Positions 26,502 through 35,544 of a stretch of DNA of 64,000 nt are shown in pieces. The stretch comes from an uncultured Pseudohongiella sp. (lineage in GTDB: Bacteria; Pseudomonadota; Gammaproteobacteria; Pseudomonadales; Pseudohongiellaceae): NCBI GenBank assembly GCA_902597095.1, contig CACJWK010000010.1, positions 1 to 64,000 of the forward strand, in the 5' to 3' direction. Each line of letters begins with the position of its first letter. Within the stretch, counting starts at the first letter, position 1. Made by a program: the position numbers and the translations under genes. Below the pieces are notes generated by a model. It did not search any database. It was not told where the DNA came from and saw only the letters and a list, made by a program, of their open reading frames with translations.

Positions 26502-26813
26502 ATGGCAGACCCAATTTCAGGTAATTTTGATAAAAATCAACTACCTAAGTACAGCAAGACAGTTAGCTCCGCGGAGAATTTATCTGAAGCTCCAATAGCG
26601 GGTCAGTCCGACCTCGATCGTACTGAAAAAAAACCTGGCCCTCAGTCGACCGTTAGTATTTCTGCTGAAGCGAGAAAAAACGCGGAAGAAGCGGTTTTTA
26701 ACCGAGAAAAAGTTGAACAAATTAAGGAAGCAATCCGCAATAACTCGTATCCATTGGATAATAAGAAGATGGCTGAGAGCTTTGTGCCTCTTGAGAAGCT
26801 TATTAATAATTAA
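26502..26813 (+). CDS. flgM: FlgM, anti-sigma-28 factor
   Basis: FlgM binds FliA (sigma-28) and is exported after hook completion, which releases late flagellar gene expression. The ATG at 26502 gives 103 residues, a normal FlgM length. The C-terminal binding region is recognisable: VSISAEARKNAEEAVFNREK, then VEQIKEAIRNNSYPLDNKKM. A longer frame from a TTG at 26481 is less likely. It is followed 14 bases later by flgN. Confidence 0.9.
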   Translation: MADPISGNFDKNQLPKYSKTVSSAENLSEAPIAGQSDLDRTEKKPGPQSTVSISAEARKNAEEAVFNREKVEQIKEAIRNNSYPLDNKKMAESFVPLEKLINN

Positions 26814-26827
26814 CTTGAAAGTTAACG

Positions 26828-27181
26828 GTGCAAGAAGTGGTTATCCAAAGTCCGAACAGCTATCTTGAGCGACTTCAGCTACTCGAAAGTTTACTAGAGC
26901 AGGAGTTTTCGATGTTGTCAGCGAGATCATTCGAGCAGCTACCTGAAATTCAAAAGAACAAGACAGAATTACTACTCTTACTTCAAAAAGCTAGCGAAAC
27001 CGACGAATCATGCTCGAAAGAACTTTCAGAGCACAAAGAACTTGTCGAAAAATGTCGCTCTTTGCAATTGAAGAACCAGATATTAGTCGACAAGCAGCTG
27101 CAAGCTGTTCAAGGTGTATTGGACCACCTGATTCATCACGGCCGTCAAGCTACTACGCATACATACGAGAACTTACGATAG
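26828..27181 (+). CDS. flgN: FlgN, chaperone for FlgK and FlgL
   Basis: FlgN is a cytoplasmic export chaperone for the hook-filament junction proteins. The 117-residue, all-helical product starts at GTG 26828. It has the FlgN-like pattern YLERLQLLESLLEQEFSML and LPEIQKNKTELLLLLQKA, followed by CRSLQLKNQILVDKQLQAVQ. It completes the flgA-flgM-flgN set in the usual order. Confidence 0.88.
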   Translation: MQEVVIQSPNSYLERLQLLESLLEQEFSMLSARSFEQLPEIQKNKTELLLLLQKASETDESCSKELSEHKELVEKCRSLQLKNQILVDKQLQAVQGVLDHLIHHGRQATTHTYENLR

Positions 27182-27213
27182 TTAGTGGCTCGCGAACAAT
27201 TTCAATCGTAAGT

Positions 27214-27489
27214 CTAACCCTCTGGAGTTTTGGATTTAATCCAATAAGCCCAGCTCAATACAACAGCAACCATCTCGAACAATGCTTCTGGCACTTCAGT
27301 GTCCTCAGGCAAAACGCTCAGCGCTTCGGTCAAGCCCGGGCTCCGAACGACGGGAATTCCTATTTCCTTAGCGCTTTCGACCATGATCTCGGCATATTCA
27401 CCAGAAACAGACTTAATCAGCTTTGGTGAATCCGGGCTATCATATTTAATGCTCGCAGCTTTATTAAGCTTAATTTCAATATCGTACAC
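27214..27489 (-). CDS. FlhB C-terminal-domain homologue (FhlB/EscU-like)
   Basis: This 91-residue protein matches only the cytoplasmic C-terminal domain of the export switch FlhB: AASIKYDSPDSPKLIKSVSG, then AKEIGIPVVRSPGLTEALSV and an ending PEALFEMVAVVLSWAYWIK. It has no membrane helices and lacks the NPTH autocleavage motif of full-length FlhB. Short homologues of this kind are known next to fliK in pseudomonads and may modulate substrate switching. It follows fliK by seven bases. Confidence 0.88.
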   Translation of the reverse strand: MYDIEIKLNKAASIKYDSPDSPKLIKSVSGEYAEIMVESAKEIGIPVVRSPGLTEALSVLPEDTEVPEALFEMVAVVLSWAYWIKSKTPEG

Positions 27490-27496
27490 GCTATAC

Positions 27497-28762
27497 CTAC
27501 GCTTCTAGATTTATATTGCCGGACCTGTTTAGGCCAGATTGTTGTGCATAAACAGGCGGCTCTTTGTTGTAGATGTTATAACCAAACAAACTAAGTTCCT
27601 GGGATTTAAACCTTGAGGCGAGAGACTCGACGTTATTTGCAACAAGTTGAAAGAAATCGGGGTTTCCAGTTACCCAAACATTGGCAAATATCAACTTCGA
27701 ATTAGTGTTGACAGCACAATCGACCAGCAAGCTTTTCTCATGGCCAACACTCACCTGAACTTTAAAGTTATCCACAGAGCCAGCAAGGAAATCTTCAATA
27801 TTTCGGCTGCTCCTCCACCGCTTGGTTTGCTCATCGTTTCCATCAGCATTATCTCGGCCAGACTCGGTTTCCGAATCACCACCGCTTGAATCATCAAAAT
27901 CAGACGCGTCATTGCTAAATGAATTTGAAGAGTCGACGTAATCTGGGCCCGTTTTGAGAGACTGACTATAGCTTTGCAAGTTCATAAATTGCGATAAATC
28001 AAACCCATCACCTGAATCTATTGAGACAGTAGCAGGTGCTCCATCTAGCAAGAACACGGGAAAATTAATTTGATTCAACCCCCCCTCAAAACTTTGTGAC
28101 AGGACGTTTAAGCCTGTTGATATAAAGTTCTTTACTAGCCCCGCTACATTATTTTCGGCGTTTTTCCCATTCCTGCTTAATGAAGCTAGCGAGTCATGGA
28201 ACGCATTTAATCCACTGCTATTTGATCTTTTCCCCATGTTTGCAAAGCTCTTAAACTGGTTCACGACCCGCTCCCCAGTAATCGATTGGGCATCCAGACC
28301 ATTAGCGGACAAAAAGCTTGCTAGACTTTTCCCTTCAGCATGAGAATACCCAGTAGTCGGATCCAAGTATGCTGACAGCTTAGCTGAAAGATTCGCCCAC
28401 AGAAATTTACTGCTTGCGAGCTTCGAAGCCTGTTTTGAGTCTAATTTTGAGGCGATTTGCGTAGAGGTTTTTGAGGCTCTATCCACACGATTTAGTTGGA
28501 AACCCCCAGGCCTCTTAACAGCGGTATAATCTACAAAAGGCAAATTGGCCGAAAGCTGAGCAAATTGTTGCTGGGTAAATGCACCATTTGCCTTAAGCAA
28601 TATCTCGCCGTCTTTCAGAAAGCCGCGTATTACCTGACCATTCTGTAAGTTAAGGTCATTCGCTTCCGTAAGGTTAAGGGAAATAGATTGAGTAATAGGT
28701 GAATCTGCGATAGACAATCGAATCGCAGACGTATTCAAAGAATTTTCAACGCCGACCAGCAT
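27497..28762 (-). CDS. fliK: FliK-like hook-length control protein
   Basis: FliK measures hook length and triggers the export switch at FlhB. The 421-residue product is low in complexity and rich in Ser, Asn and Lys in the middle. A more conserved C-terminal part follows (VQVSVGHEKSLLVDCAVNTN, FFQLVANNVESLASRFKSQE). The assignment rests on this architecture and on the FlhB-domain gene that follows; FliK proteins diverge strongly. A second classical fliK may exist outside the window. Confidence 0.65.
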   Translation of the reverse strand: MLVGVENSLNTSAIRLSIADSPITQSISLNLTEANDLNLQNGQVIRGFLKDGEILLKANGAFTQQQFAQLSANLPFVDYTAVKRPGGFQLNRVDRASKTSTQIASKLDSKQASKLASSKFLWANLSAKLSAYLDPTTGYSHAEGKSLASFLSANGLDAQSITGERVVNQFKSFANMGKRSNSSGLNAFHDSLASLSRNGKNAENNVAGLVKNFISTGLNVLSQSFEGGLNQINFPVFLLDGAPATVSIDSGDGFDLSQFMNLQSYSQSLKTGPDYVDSSNSFSNDASDFDDSSGGDSETESGRDNADGNDEQTKRWRSSRNIEDFLAGSVDNFKVQVSVGHEKSLLVDCAVNTNSKLIFANVWVTGNPDFFQLVANNVESLASRFKSQELSLFGYNIYNKEPPVYAQQSGLNRSGNINLEA

Positions 28763-28794
28763 TAGTGCGACAGCCTATCACGTTGCCCGATGAT

Positions 28795-29238
28795 TCAACG
28801 AGAGTATCTGACCCATCCGGCTGTGGCAGTGTCAAAATTGCTGACATCTCTTCCGTAGTTGTTAAAGATCAGATTGAGGAGATCGTCAGGTTCTAAACTT
28901 TCTATCGTAGAACCTGCCAGTAAGCGATTGGGGTTTCCCCGTACAAAAGCTCGAGGATTTTTATTCACCAAGGCTTGGATTATTGCGTCTCTGTTGAGTA
29001 TAGAAGAATCCCCGTAAAGCATATTTACGATCCCACCAAGCGTATCGCCCGCCTGCACTATATAGGTATCGCCTTCGATAGAATCAGATGCCCTATCTGT
29101 GATTACGGAGATCCTTTCTTCAAAATTTGTGTCCTCAAATAGTAATTGCAGCGCTTCCTCAATCGGGAGACTTTGTGCAAACACTTTAGACGCTGTGCAG
29201 GATATTAAAATCACACACCCGACTATTAATCTCTTCAT
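28795..29238 (-). CDS. Secreted LysM-domain protein (FimV-like N-domain)
   Basis: This 147-residue exported protein has a signal peptide ending near KVFAQS. It then has a LysM-type region YIVQAGDTLGGIVNMLYGDS followed by IIQALVNKNPRAFVRGNPNR, which resembles the peptidoglycan-binding N-domain of FimV. Its position beside FlgT- and FlgP-like genes suggests a role in the periplasmic collar around the flagellar base, or wall anchoring; this is inference. Its ATG overlaps the stop of the flgT-like gene by four bases. Confidence 0.75.
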   Translation of the reverse strand: MKRLIVGCVILISCTASKVFAQSLPIEEALQLLFEDTNFEERISVITDRASDSIEGDTYIVQAGDTLGGIVNMLYGDSSILNRDAIIQALVNKNPRAFVRGNPNRLLAGSTIESLEPDDLLNLIFNNYGRDVSNFDTATAGWVRYSR

Positions 29239-30377
29239 AATGGTATCACCGAAAATCCCGTTAAATTAATGTTCTCTTCATCAATCACTCTGATTACTGT
29301 CTCATGCGCCTTCAGACTCAAAACCGACGCAACTTTTATATTGTCTAAAGTGTCAGAATTTAGTGCATTAGCCTCACTGGGTAGTCCTGGGAGAAGTAAA
29401 AACTGGGTTTCTTGCGTCACGCCCGCGTTGAGGCCGGATGGGACAATCAGCTGATCTGTCGTCACCAGTTTCGGCTTGTAGTATTCCAATGCACATTTAT
29501 CGAGTTCAGCATAATCAAGGAATTTTCCACTTATCATAGCACCCAAAAATTCTGCAAGTTCGAGGGCATTTCCGGAAAAACGCCGTGACTCTCGCGATTC
29601 TAAAGTTGAATCAAAATCCGGCATAAATGTGACTGTGATATCTACGGACAGCCTGCCACTATCCCGTAGCCCTGATACTCTATCCGATAAACTTTCAAAA
29701 ACACTAAATGAAACATCATATCCTACATATCTAGCAATAGAATTTACAGAATTCTCTACATAATTGATTAGTAGATTTCCGTCATCAGAAATACGCGGAG
29801 TTGCTGTAATATGTACAGCAGGTCCCGACCAAGTGTCTGCAAATGCTGCCGTACTAGCTGACCGAGTATACAAGTCAGACAGCGGGATTAATCCACTGCC
29901 AAAATCAGTAAAAGTGTAGAGGCCTGATTCATTTTGCGTCTCATTGGCACGTTCTTCCAACGCAGAGAGGAAACTTTCCGTATTAATCACGCCATATTGC
30001 TGCGCATCATTGCTACTGAGCCCATTAAGATTTAAGTCTACAGACGTTTTGAAGCTCCTAGGCAGTCTTCTAAAATAATTGGTTAAGCGACATGATTCGC
30101 TAGGAGCCGCAGCGTCGGGTTCTTCTCCATCAATAAGTGCGGCTGTATACCTATTAGGATAAAATTGACGTGTCGAATAGAACCTCGAATATTGTTTCAA
30201 CTCACCGCTTCTTTCGATCACAGAAACCGTTGATACTCGAGTTTCAGAATCAAGCGATTCAGTAATTAACCGCTTCTTAATCTCTTCAAGATCAACAAGC
30301 TCGGCTGCGTGCACTAATGAGACACTCCCCCCCAAAATCACGCATGAAACTAAAAATTTTCTAATTAATTGACACAT
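29235..30377 (-). CDS. FlgT-like H-ring / disk assembly protein
   Basis: In Vibrio, FlgT forms the H-ring around the L and P rings and is needed for stator retention. This product of about 380 residues has a signal peptide when started at 30377 (MCQLIRKFLVSCVILGGSVS). An upstream ATG at 30422 would overlap flgP and is less likely. The C-terminal segment VTTDQLIVPSGLNAGVTQET followed by SVLSLKAHETVIRVI resembles the FlgT C-domain. The assignment depends heavily on the neighbouring flgP; overall similarity to Vibrio FlgT is not obvious by eye. Confidence 0.6.
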   Translation of the reverse strand: MCQLIRKFLVSCVILGGSVSLVHAAELVDLEEIKKRLITESLDSETRVSTVSVIERSGELKQYSRFYSTRQFYPNRYTAALIDGEEPDAAAPSESCRLTNYFRRLPRSFKTSVDLNLNGLSSNDAQQYGVINTESFLSALEERANETQNESGLYTFTDFGSGLIPLSDLYTRSASTAAFADTWSGPAVHITATPRISDDGNLLINYVENSVNSIARYVGYDVSFSVFESLSDRVSGLRDSGRLSVDITVTFMPDFDSTLESRESRRFSGNALELAEFLGAMISGKFLDYAELDKCALEYYKPKLVTTDQLIVPSGLNAGVTQETQFLLLPGLPSEANALNSDTLDNIKVASVLSLKAHETVIRVIDEENINLTGFSVIPL

Positions 30378-30384
30378 AGCGAAA

Positions 30385-30834
30385 TTAAAAACTTCTAATG
30401 TATTCTCTGCGGATATTTTCAATTTGCTCGCGTGACAAAGCCACGGTTGTTGCGTATGTATCCTCGGAGACTGGCTCCACCCTGACTAACTCAGCACCCA
30501 TGATAACGCCCTCCACTCGAGAGCTAAACTCATCTTCACTGACAATAAGACTCCCAACCGTAGTGTTCGAGTCGAGATAAATCCCATAGACATATTCCGC
30601 GGCCAACCTATAAGCATCCAGCTTTGAAGCACGCACAGCCATGAGCCTTTTGAGCGCAGCGTCGCCTGTTTGGGCTGCGATCGTGGCATAACCAGTGAAC
30701 TCCAGTTCGTCAACCATTTCATCAACAGCATATGCGCCGGCACCCAAAGGGAGATCTATTTCGACCGCACAAGACGCAAGAGTCAGAGTAAGACAGACCA
30801 GTATGATCAACCAAGCATTAGTATTATTTCGCAT
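30385..30834 (-). CDS. flgP: FlgP-like lipoprotein (LPP20 family)
   Basis: FlgP is an outer-membrane lipoprotein forming a basal disk under the flagellum in Vibrio and Campylobacter. The 149 residues have lipobox LASC and the LPP20/FlgP signature GDAALKRLMAVRASKLDAYR followed by LAAEYVYGIYLDSNTTVGSL. The C-terminal VEGVIMGAELVRVEPV stretch is also typical. It heads the minus-strand group flgP, flgT-like, LysM, fliK and the FlhB homologue, with very short gaps. Confidence 0.88.
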   Translation of the reverse strand: MRNNTNAWLIILVCLTLTLASCAVEIDLPLGAGAYAVDEMVDELEFTGYATIAAQTGDAALKRLMAVRASKLDAYRLAAEYVYGIYLDSNTTVGSLIVSEDEFSSRVEGVIMGAELVRVEPVSEDTYATTVALSREQIENIRREYIRSF

Positions 30835-30935
30835 TTTCGTCTCTGAATAATCGTATTGGATATCAAATGAGCGGTGGCTCTTAGGAAGTAAATCGACAGG
30901 TCCATTAATAAATATTAATTAATTCACCTGCGCGA

Positions 30936-30951
30936 TGGCATGATCTTTGCT
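30936..30951 (+). promoter_or_regulatory. Sigma-54 promoter of flhA
   Basis: The sequence TGGCATGATCTTTGCT has the -24 GG and -12 GC spaced by 10 bases. The -12 half (TTTGCT) fits the consensus, and the -24 half TGGCATG differs at one position. It lies about 68 bases before the flhA ATG and should drive flhA and the genes downstream. Confidence 0.75.
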
Positions 30952-31018
30952 GCTATTGAATAATTCGTGTGCGAGCACTCTGAATTATCTATAACTTAAT
31001 GTATTTGTTGTACTTTTT

Positions 31019-33133
31019 ATGACTGCACTAGTGTCACAATTACGTCAGTTTCCAGTAAAAGCAGCCTTGAGCAATGCAGGCTTACCCATAGCTCTGGTCG
31101 CTATCTTGGCTATGCTGGTTGTACCACTTCCTTCATTCGCTTTGGACATCCTATTTACCTTTAACATTATGGCAGGACTGATTGTGGTGATGATTTGCAT
31201 AAATATCACCCGACCGCTCGATTTCTCAGCATTCCCGATAGTGCTGCTACTCACTACAATGCTGCGACTCAGCCTTAATGTTGCGTCCACCAGAGTCGTT
31301 TTGGTAAGAGGCCATGAAGGTCCTGACGCAGCAGGTGCGGTGATTGAGGCATTCGGAGAGTTCGTTATAGGCGGAAATTATGTCGTGGGATTTATCATTT
31401 TTATAATCCTTATGATCATAAATTTTGTCGTCGTAACCAAAGGCGCAGGCAGGACTTCAGAGGTAATCGCACGATTCACCTTAGACGCGTTACCCGGAAA
31501 GCAAATGGCCATTGATGCAGACTTAAATGCTGGGGTTATTGACCAAGAAACTGCAATGAATCGACGGGCAGAAGTGGCGCAAGAGTCCGACTTTTTTGGA
31601 TCCATGGATGGGGCATCTAAATTCGTTCGCGGTGATGCTATTGCCGGTATTCTTATCTTGTTTATAAATATTTTCGGAGGCTTAGTTGTTGGAACAGCTC
31701 AGAATGGATTGAGCCTAGAGGCAGCCACAGAGATTTATGTCCTCCTCACCATAGGAGACGGTCTTGTCGCCCAAATCCCTGCACTTTTGCTTTCGTTATC
31801 TACTGCAATTGTAGTTACGAGGGTTACAACGGCAGAGTCAGTCGGCGAACAGGCAAAGTCGCAGCTTTCGCAGAAGATTCCATTGTTGGTGTCTGGATCA
31901 ATCCTTACCGGTTTAGGATTAATCCCAGGTATGCCTCATATAGTCTTTCTTACGGCAGGCTTAGCCCTCCTACTGATTGGTTATTTTCAGAAACCTAGCC
32001 AGCACGGCACTTCTAAACAAAACATCCAGCACCTAGATGAGAATACCGAGGTGGAGGATGCGGAAGAAGTACAATGGTCTGATATTGAGCCAATAGACCC
32101 AATCGGCTTGGAGTTAGGATACGGACTTATTCCGCTCGTCGATGGAGAAGACGGAGGCACCTTACTGACAAGAATAAAGGGGATCCGAAAGAAAATTTCT
32201 ACAGAGCTTGGTTTTCTTGTTCAGCCGATTAGGATCAGAGATAACTTGGAGTTGGATCCATTCTCTTATCAAATAACAGTCAAGGGCTCCGTAAGGGGTG
32301 CGGGTCTTGTTAAGATCGGGAAAGATCTGGCAATAAACTCAGGGGAAGCCTCTCTTGACTTGGGTGAACCATCCGTTAAGGAACCCGCATTTGGTTTAGA
32401 GGCTTATTGGATCGAGCCATCGATGGCAGATATGGCTCGTACAGCCGGGTATACGGTAGTTGACACCTCCACTGTAATTGCAACTCATGTCAACTCTATT
32501 CTCAAATCTAATGCCAATGAACTGCTGGGGCACGATGAAGTCCAAGAAATTATTGACCGGGTAGCAGAGAAATCGCCAAAACTTATAGAGGAGTTAGTGC
32601 CCAACAAATTGAGTGCAACTGCAATAATGCAAGTTCTGAAGAATCTACTTACAGAAACTATCCCAATCAGAGACCTGGGAACCATTTTCGATGCGCTGCT
32701 AACTGAAAGCGCTAGAACTCAATCTGCGGACGATCTGACTGAAGCTATAAGACCAAGAATTTCAAGACAAATTCTTCAAAGCCTCGTCAATCACTCTGAA
32801 AGACTAGACGTACTAACATTAGATCCATCGTTGGAACAAATGATTGGTTCTGCCCTAGCAAAGGCCTCGGAGCCAGGTCAGATAATGCTCGATCCTGCTG
32901 TCTTGGAAAACATGCTCAGCTCGATATCCTCAGCAAAGGAAGAAATAGAAAACCAAGGAAAGCCTGCCATACTGATTACTGCGCCCAAGATTCGACCGTG
33001 GCTCTCCCGAGTAGTAAACATGAGGATGCAAAACTTTACCGTACTTTCCTATACAGAAATACCTGAAGATCAAGATATCGCAGTAGTTTCAAAGATTTCA
33101 ACTACGCCGAACGATACAGGGGTTGAAACATAA
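31019..33133 (+). CDS. flhA: FlhA, flagellar export gate
   Basis: FlhA is the export-gate protein that couples ion flow to secretion. The 704-residue product has eight N-terminal membrane helices and a large cytoplasmic domain. The conserved FHIPEP region is present as RFTLDALPGKQMAIDADLNA, and the region after GDAIAGILILFINIFGGLVV is also highly conserved. The C-terminal ring domain follows. A good sigma-54 promoter precedes it. Its stop overlaps the next start by one base. Confidence 0.96.
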   Translation: MTALVSQLRQFPVKAALSNAGLPIALVAILAMLVVPLPSFALDILFTFNIMAGLIVVMICINITRPLDFSAFPIVLLLTTMLRLSLNVASTRVVLVRGHEGPDAAGAVIEAFGEFVIGGNYVVGFIIFIILMIINFVVVTKGAGRTSEVIARFTLDALPGKQMAIDADLNAGVIDQETAMNRRAEVAQESDFFGSMDGASKFVRGDAIAGILILFINIFGGLVVGTAQNGLSLEAATEIYVLLTIGDGLVAQIPALLLSLSTAIVVTRVTTAESVGEQAKSQLSQKIPLLVSGSILTGLGLIPGMPHIVFLTAGLALLLIGYFQKPSQHGTSKQNIQHLDENTEVEDAEEVQWSDIEPIDPIGLELGYGLIPLVDGEDGGTLLTRIKGIRKKISTELGFLVQPIRIRDNLELDPFSYQITVKGSVRGAGLVKIGKDLAINSGEASLDLGEPSVKEPAFGLEAYWIEPSMADMARTAGYTVVDTSTVIATHVNSILKSNANELLGHDEVQEIIDRVAEKSPKLIEELVPNKLSATAIMQVLKNLLTETIPIRDLGTIFDALLTESARTQSADDLTEAIRPRISRQILQSLVNHSERLDVLTLDPSLEQMIGSALAKASEPGQIMLDPAVLENMLSSISSAKEEIENQGKPAILITAPKIRPWLSRVVNMRMQNFTVLSYTEIPEDQDIAVVSKISTTPNDTGVET

Positions 33134-34074
33134 TGTTTATTGAGATTTTTGAGTCAAATTCATTGAGCGCAGTCCATAAGTTGGCAAGAGATCAGTATGG
33201 GGAAGATATTTTTGTCCTTAAATGCATTCAAGAAAAAGGAAGGTTTAAAATATTAGTGGCTTGCGATGAACAAGCGGATACTGCAGGTTGTCCTCGTGCT
33301 AAGAATTCAATGGAGAGCAAAAACTCCCTGTCACTTATTCCAAGCCAAGAAGACTTTGTCCAATCCTCAGAGCGACACACCGCCCAACATCAAATACCGA
33401 ACAAGTTGGATCTACTAGAAAGCGTACCTGCAGAGAAAAACATAGACCTTCGAGAGAGCCGTATTATTTTCTTTGAAAATGAAAGACAGCGATTTGAGTT
33501 CAGTAGAGCCCTCCATCAAAGCGCCTCAGGATTTGACTTTGTCCACCTACTAGGCAAGAAAAGCGCGGAAACTATTAAACTTAGCGCAGCAAACGCCAAA
33601 GATTATTCTATCGACTCACTGAAGGGATTAATCAAACACGTCACCAGGCAGACGCGAGATTCGGTCGTCATTGGAACAGCATTAGTCGATCAGCTATGTG
33701 TAGCGTTAGACGAGTTCGAGTCAAATATTTTTAAGGTCGCGATTGCTATTTCAGAACCTTCCATAAATGATATTTCTTTAAATAAAGAGTATAAAGGCAT
33801 AGATGAAATCTTCATTACTGACATCAATGAAGATGCCAACTACTCCAACATTGGCGCCTTATTCTCCAAATCAAATATTTCACCTTCTTTAGGTTTAATG
33901 GATGATCCACGCGGTCGATTTGTAACTTTGAACAGAGACGTTATTGTCTCAAAGGCAAAGAAAACAAGTAATGTGAAAGCTGCAGATCCAGCCAGTGAAT
34001 TAAAAATGGCATTAAGTAGACTTTCGAGAAGTATGGAGGCTCCGAATGAGAGCTATTACTACAGCCGTCGCTAG
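33133..34074 (+). CDS. Degenerate FlhF-like protein lacking the GTPase P-loop
   Basis: This 313-residue gene sits exactly where flhF normally lies, between flhA and flhG. The N-terminus (FIEIFESNSLSAVHKLARDQ, then YGEDIFVLKC) resembles the FlhF N-domain. The second half aligns loosely with the FlhF SRP-type GTPase fold. GIDEIFITDINEDANYSNIG occupies the place of the TKLDEAASLG G4 region, and GLMDDPRGRFVTLNRDVIV that of the final GQRVPEDL segment. No GxxxxGKT P-loop, DTAGR or other nucleotide motif is present. I infer a non-GTPase FlhF relative, still likely to act in polar placement. The stop overlaps flhG by 29 bases. Confidence 0.6.
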   Translation: MFIEIFESNSLSAVHKLARDQYGEDIFVLKCIQEKGRFKILVACDEQADTAGCPRAKNSMESKNSLSLIPSQEDFVQSSERHTAQHQIPNKLDLLESVPAEKNIDLRESRIIFFENERQRFEFSRALHQSASGFDFVHLLGKKSAETIKLSAANAKDYSIDSLKGLIKHVTRQTRDSVVIGTALVDQLCVALDEFESNIFKVAIAISEPSINDISLNKEYKGIDEIFITDINEDANYSNIGALFSKSNISPSLGLMDDPRGRFVTLNRDVIVSKAKKTSNVKAADPASELKMALSRLSRSMEAPNESYYYSRR

Positions 34075-34822
34075 CGGCAAGGGAGGGAGTGGGAAGACTA
34101 CATTCTCCATTAATTTAGCTTGCTCTCTCGCAAAAATCGGTAAGAAAGTTTTAATTTTTGACGCTGATGTTGGCACTGCCAATGTCCATATTGCATTCAG
34201 AAAAAAAATCACTAAAACACTAATCGATGTCATCGAGGGCACAACGGAGATTGAGGAAACAGTTCAGGAGCTAGCACCTAACATTGATTTAATTAGCGGA
34301 GGGTCTGGATACACTGACTTCATCGATTTAGGTATTGATAAGATACATCTGACAATTAGGGCGTTCGCAGCACTTGAGGGGATCTACGACCATTTGATAA
34401 TTGATTTACCAGCAGGGATTTCTGAATTAGTGGTGGAAATTATGAAAGCAAGTGATAACAATTTTATAATTGGTAATAATGACCCGTCCTCCGTAGCGGA
34501 TGCCTTCGCCCTTTTGAAGGTGCTGAGGTCGCACCAGGAAAAGATGAATATTATCTTCACTCCAAACAAAGTTGAGACTCTTGCGGAAGCCAAAACTCTT
34601 TATCAGAAAATTAATTCACTCTCGGAGAAGTACATTAACTTATCTTTGAGATTCTTGGGCGGTATAACAGCAACTAAAGACTATGATCATAGTTGGGCAA
34701 CTGGGATACCTTGCAGTTGGGAAGAGACAACATCAAAGGCTAGTGCTGAATTTCGGTCAATAGCTAAAGGTCTTGAACAGCCGGCCGACAGCCTGATAAG
34801 CGGCGTTAGGTTTGTACTATAG
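34046..34822 (+). CDS. flhG: FlhG/FleN, MinD-like ATPase limiting flagellar number
   Basis: FlhG restricts the number of flagella and antagonises the FleQ-type activator. The 258 residues have the deviant Walker A ASGKGGSGKTTFSINLACSL, a DADVGTANVHI switch, and LIIDLPAGISELVVEI. A GGAGG ribosome site lies six bases before the ATG, inside the end of the FlhF-like gene, which supports this start and coupled translation. Confidence 0.93.
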   Translation: MRAITTAVASGKGGSGKTTFSINLACSLAKIGKKVLIFDADVGTANVHIAFRKKITKTLIDVIEGTTEIEETVQELAPNIDLISGGSGYTDFIDLGIDKIHLTIRAFAALEGIYDHLIIDLPAGISELVVEIMKASDNNFIIGNNDPSSVADAFALLKVLRSHQEKMNIIFTPNKVETLAEAKTLYQKINSLSEKYINLSLRFLGGITATKDYDHSWATGIPCSWEETTSKASAEFRSIAKGLEQPADSLISGVRFVL

Positions 34823-34840
34823 GACGGTCAAACTAATAAG

Positions 34841-35542
34841 ATGAATCTCTATAGCGACCACCAGAGCTTGAATAAATCAGAGCTTCTAGAGCTTGGTTTT
34901 CCTATTGTTACCCGTATAGCGCACTATCTTCGCGGCAGGGTCCCTGATCACGTTAGTCTCGAGGACATGATACAAATCGGAACGATCGGCCTCATGGAGG
35001 CGGAGAGCGCTTTTGACCAGGATGCGGGGGTTAAGTTTGCCGATTTTGCAAAGCAGAGGATTCGAGGCGCGATACTGGATGAGGTTAGAAGGCAAAGCAG
35101 CATCAGTCGACTCGCCATAAAGAACAAACAGGCGCACTCAGTCGCTGAGAATAATTTGCAGCAATCTTTAGGGCGAGAGCCTAGAAACTCTGAGATTGCA
35201 GAAGCGCTAGGCATTAGCCTTGCAGAATACGAAAAACAACGCATTCACGCAGAAAGATTTCAGATAGACAATTATTTCCAAGGGTCCGACGAGCTAGACG
35301 AGCTAGTTTCAGAACGATCAGAAAATCCATTCGATCATATGGATGACGAGGATTCTATATGTCGTGTCAGGAATGCAATCGCTAAGCTCCCCGAACGGCA
35401 GAGACTAATAGTTAATTTATACTACGTCGAAGAAATGAACATGCGGGAAATCTCAGAGGTTATTGGGGTTAATGAGTCTCGAATTAGTCAACTGCTTAAA
35501 GAAATAGTGCAAAGCCTGAGGAGCAACCTGCTCACTGATTAA
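34841..35542 (+). CDS. fliA: FliA, flagellar sigma-28 factor
   Basis: FliA directs RNA polymerase to late flagellar promoters. The 233 residues are the standard length. Region 2 is seen in VSLEDMIQIGTIGLMEAESA and DFAKQRIRGAILDEVRRQSS, and region 4 in LPERQRLIVNLYYVEEMNMR with SRISQLLKEIVQSL. The partner FlgM is encoded at 26502-26813. It is the fourth gene of the flhA operon and is followed after two bases by an unknown gene. Confidence 0.95.
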   Translation: MNLYSDHQSLNKSELLELGFPIVTRIAHYLRGRVPDHVSLEDMIQIGTIGLMEAESAFDQDAGVKFADFAKQRIRGAILDEVRRQSSISRLAIKNKQAHSVAENNLQQSLGREPRNSEIAEALGISLAEYEKQRIHAERFQIDNYFQGSDELDELVSERSENPFDHMDDEDSICRVRNAIAKLPERQRLIVNLYYVEEMNMREISEVIGVNESRISQLLKEIVQSLRSNLLTD

Positions 35543-35544
35543 AT

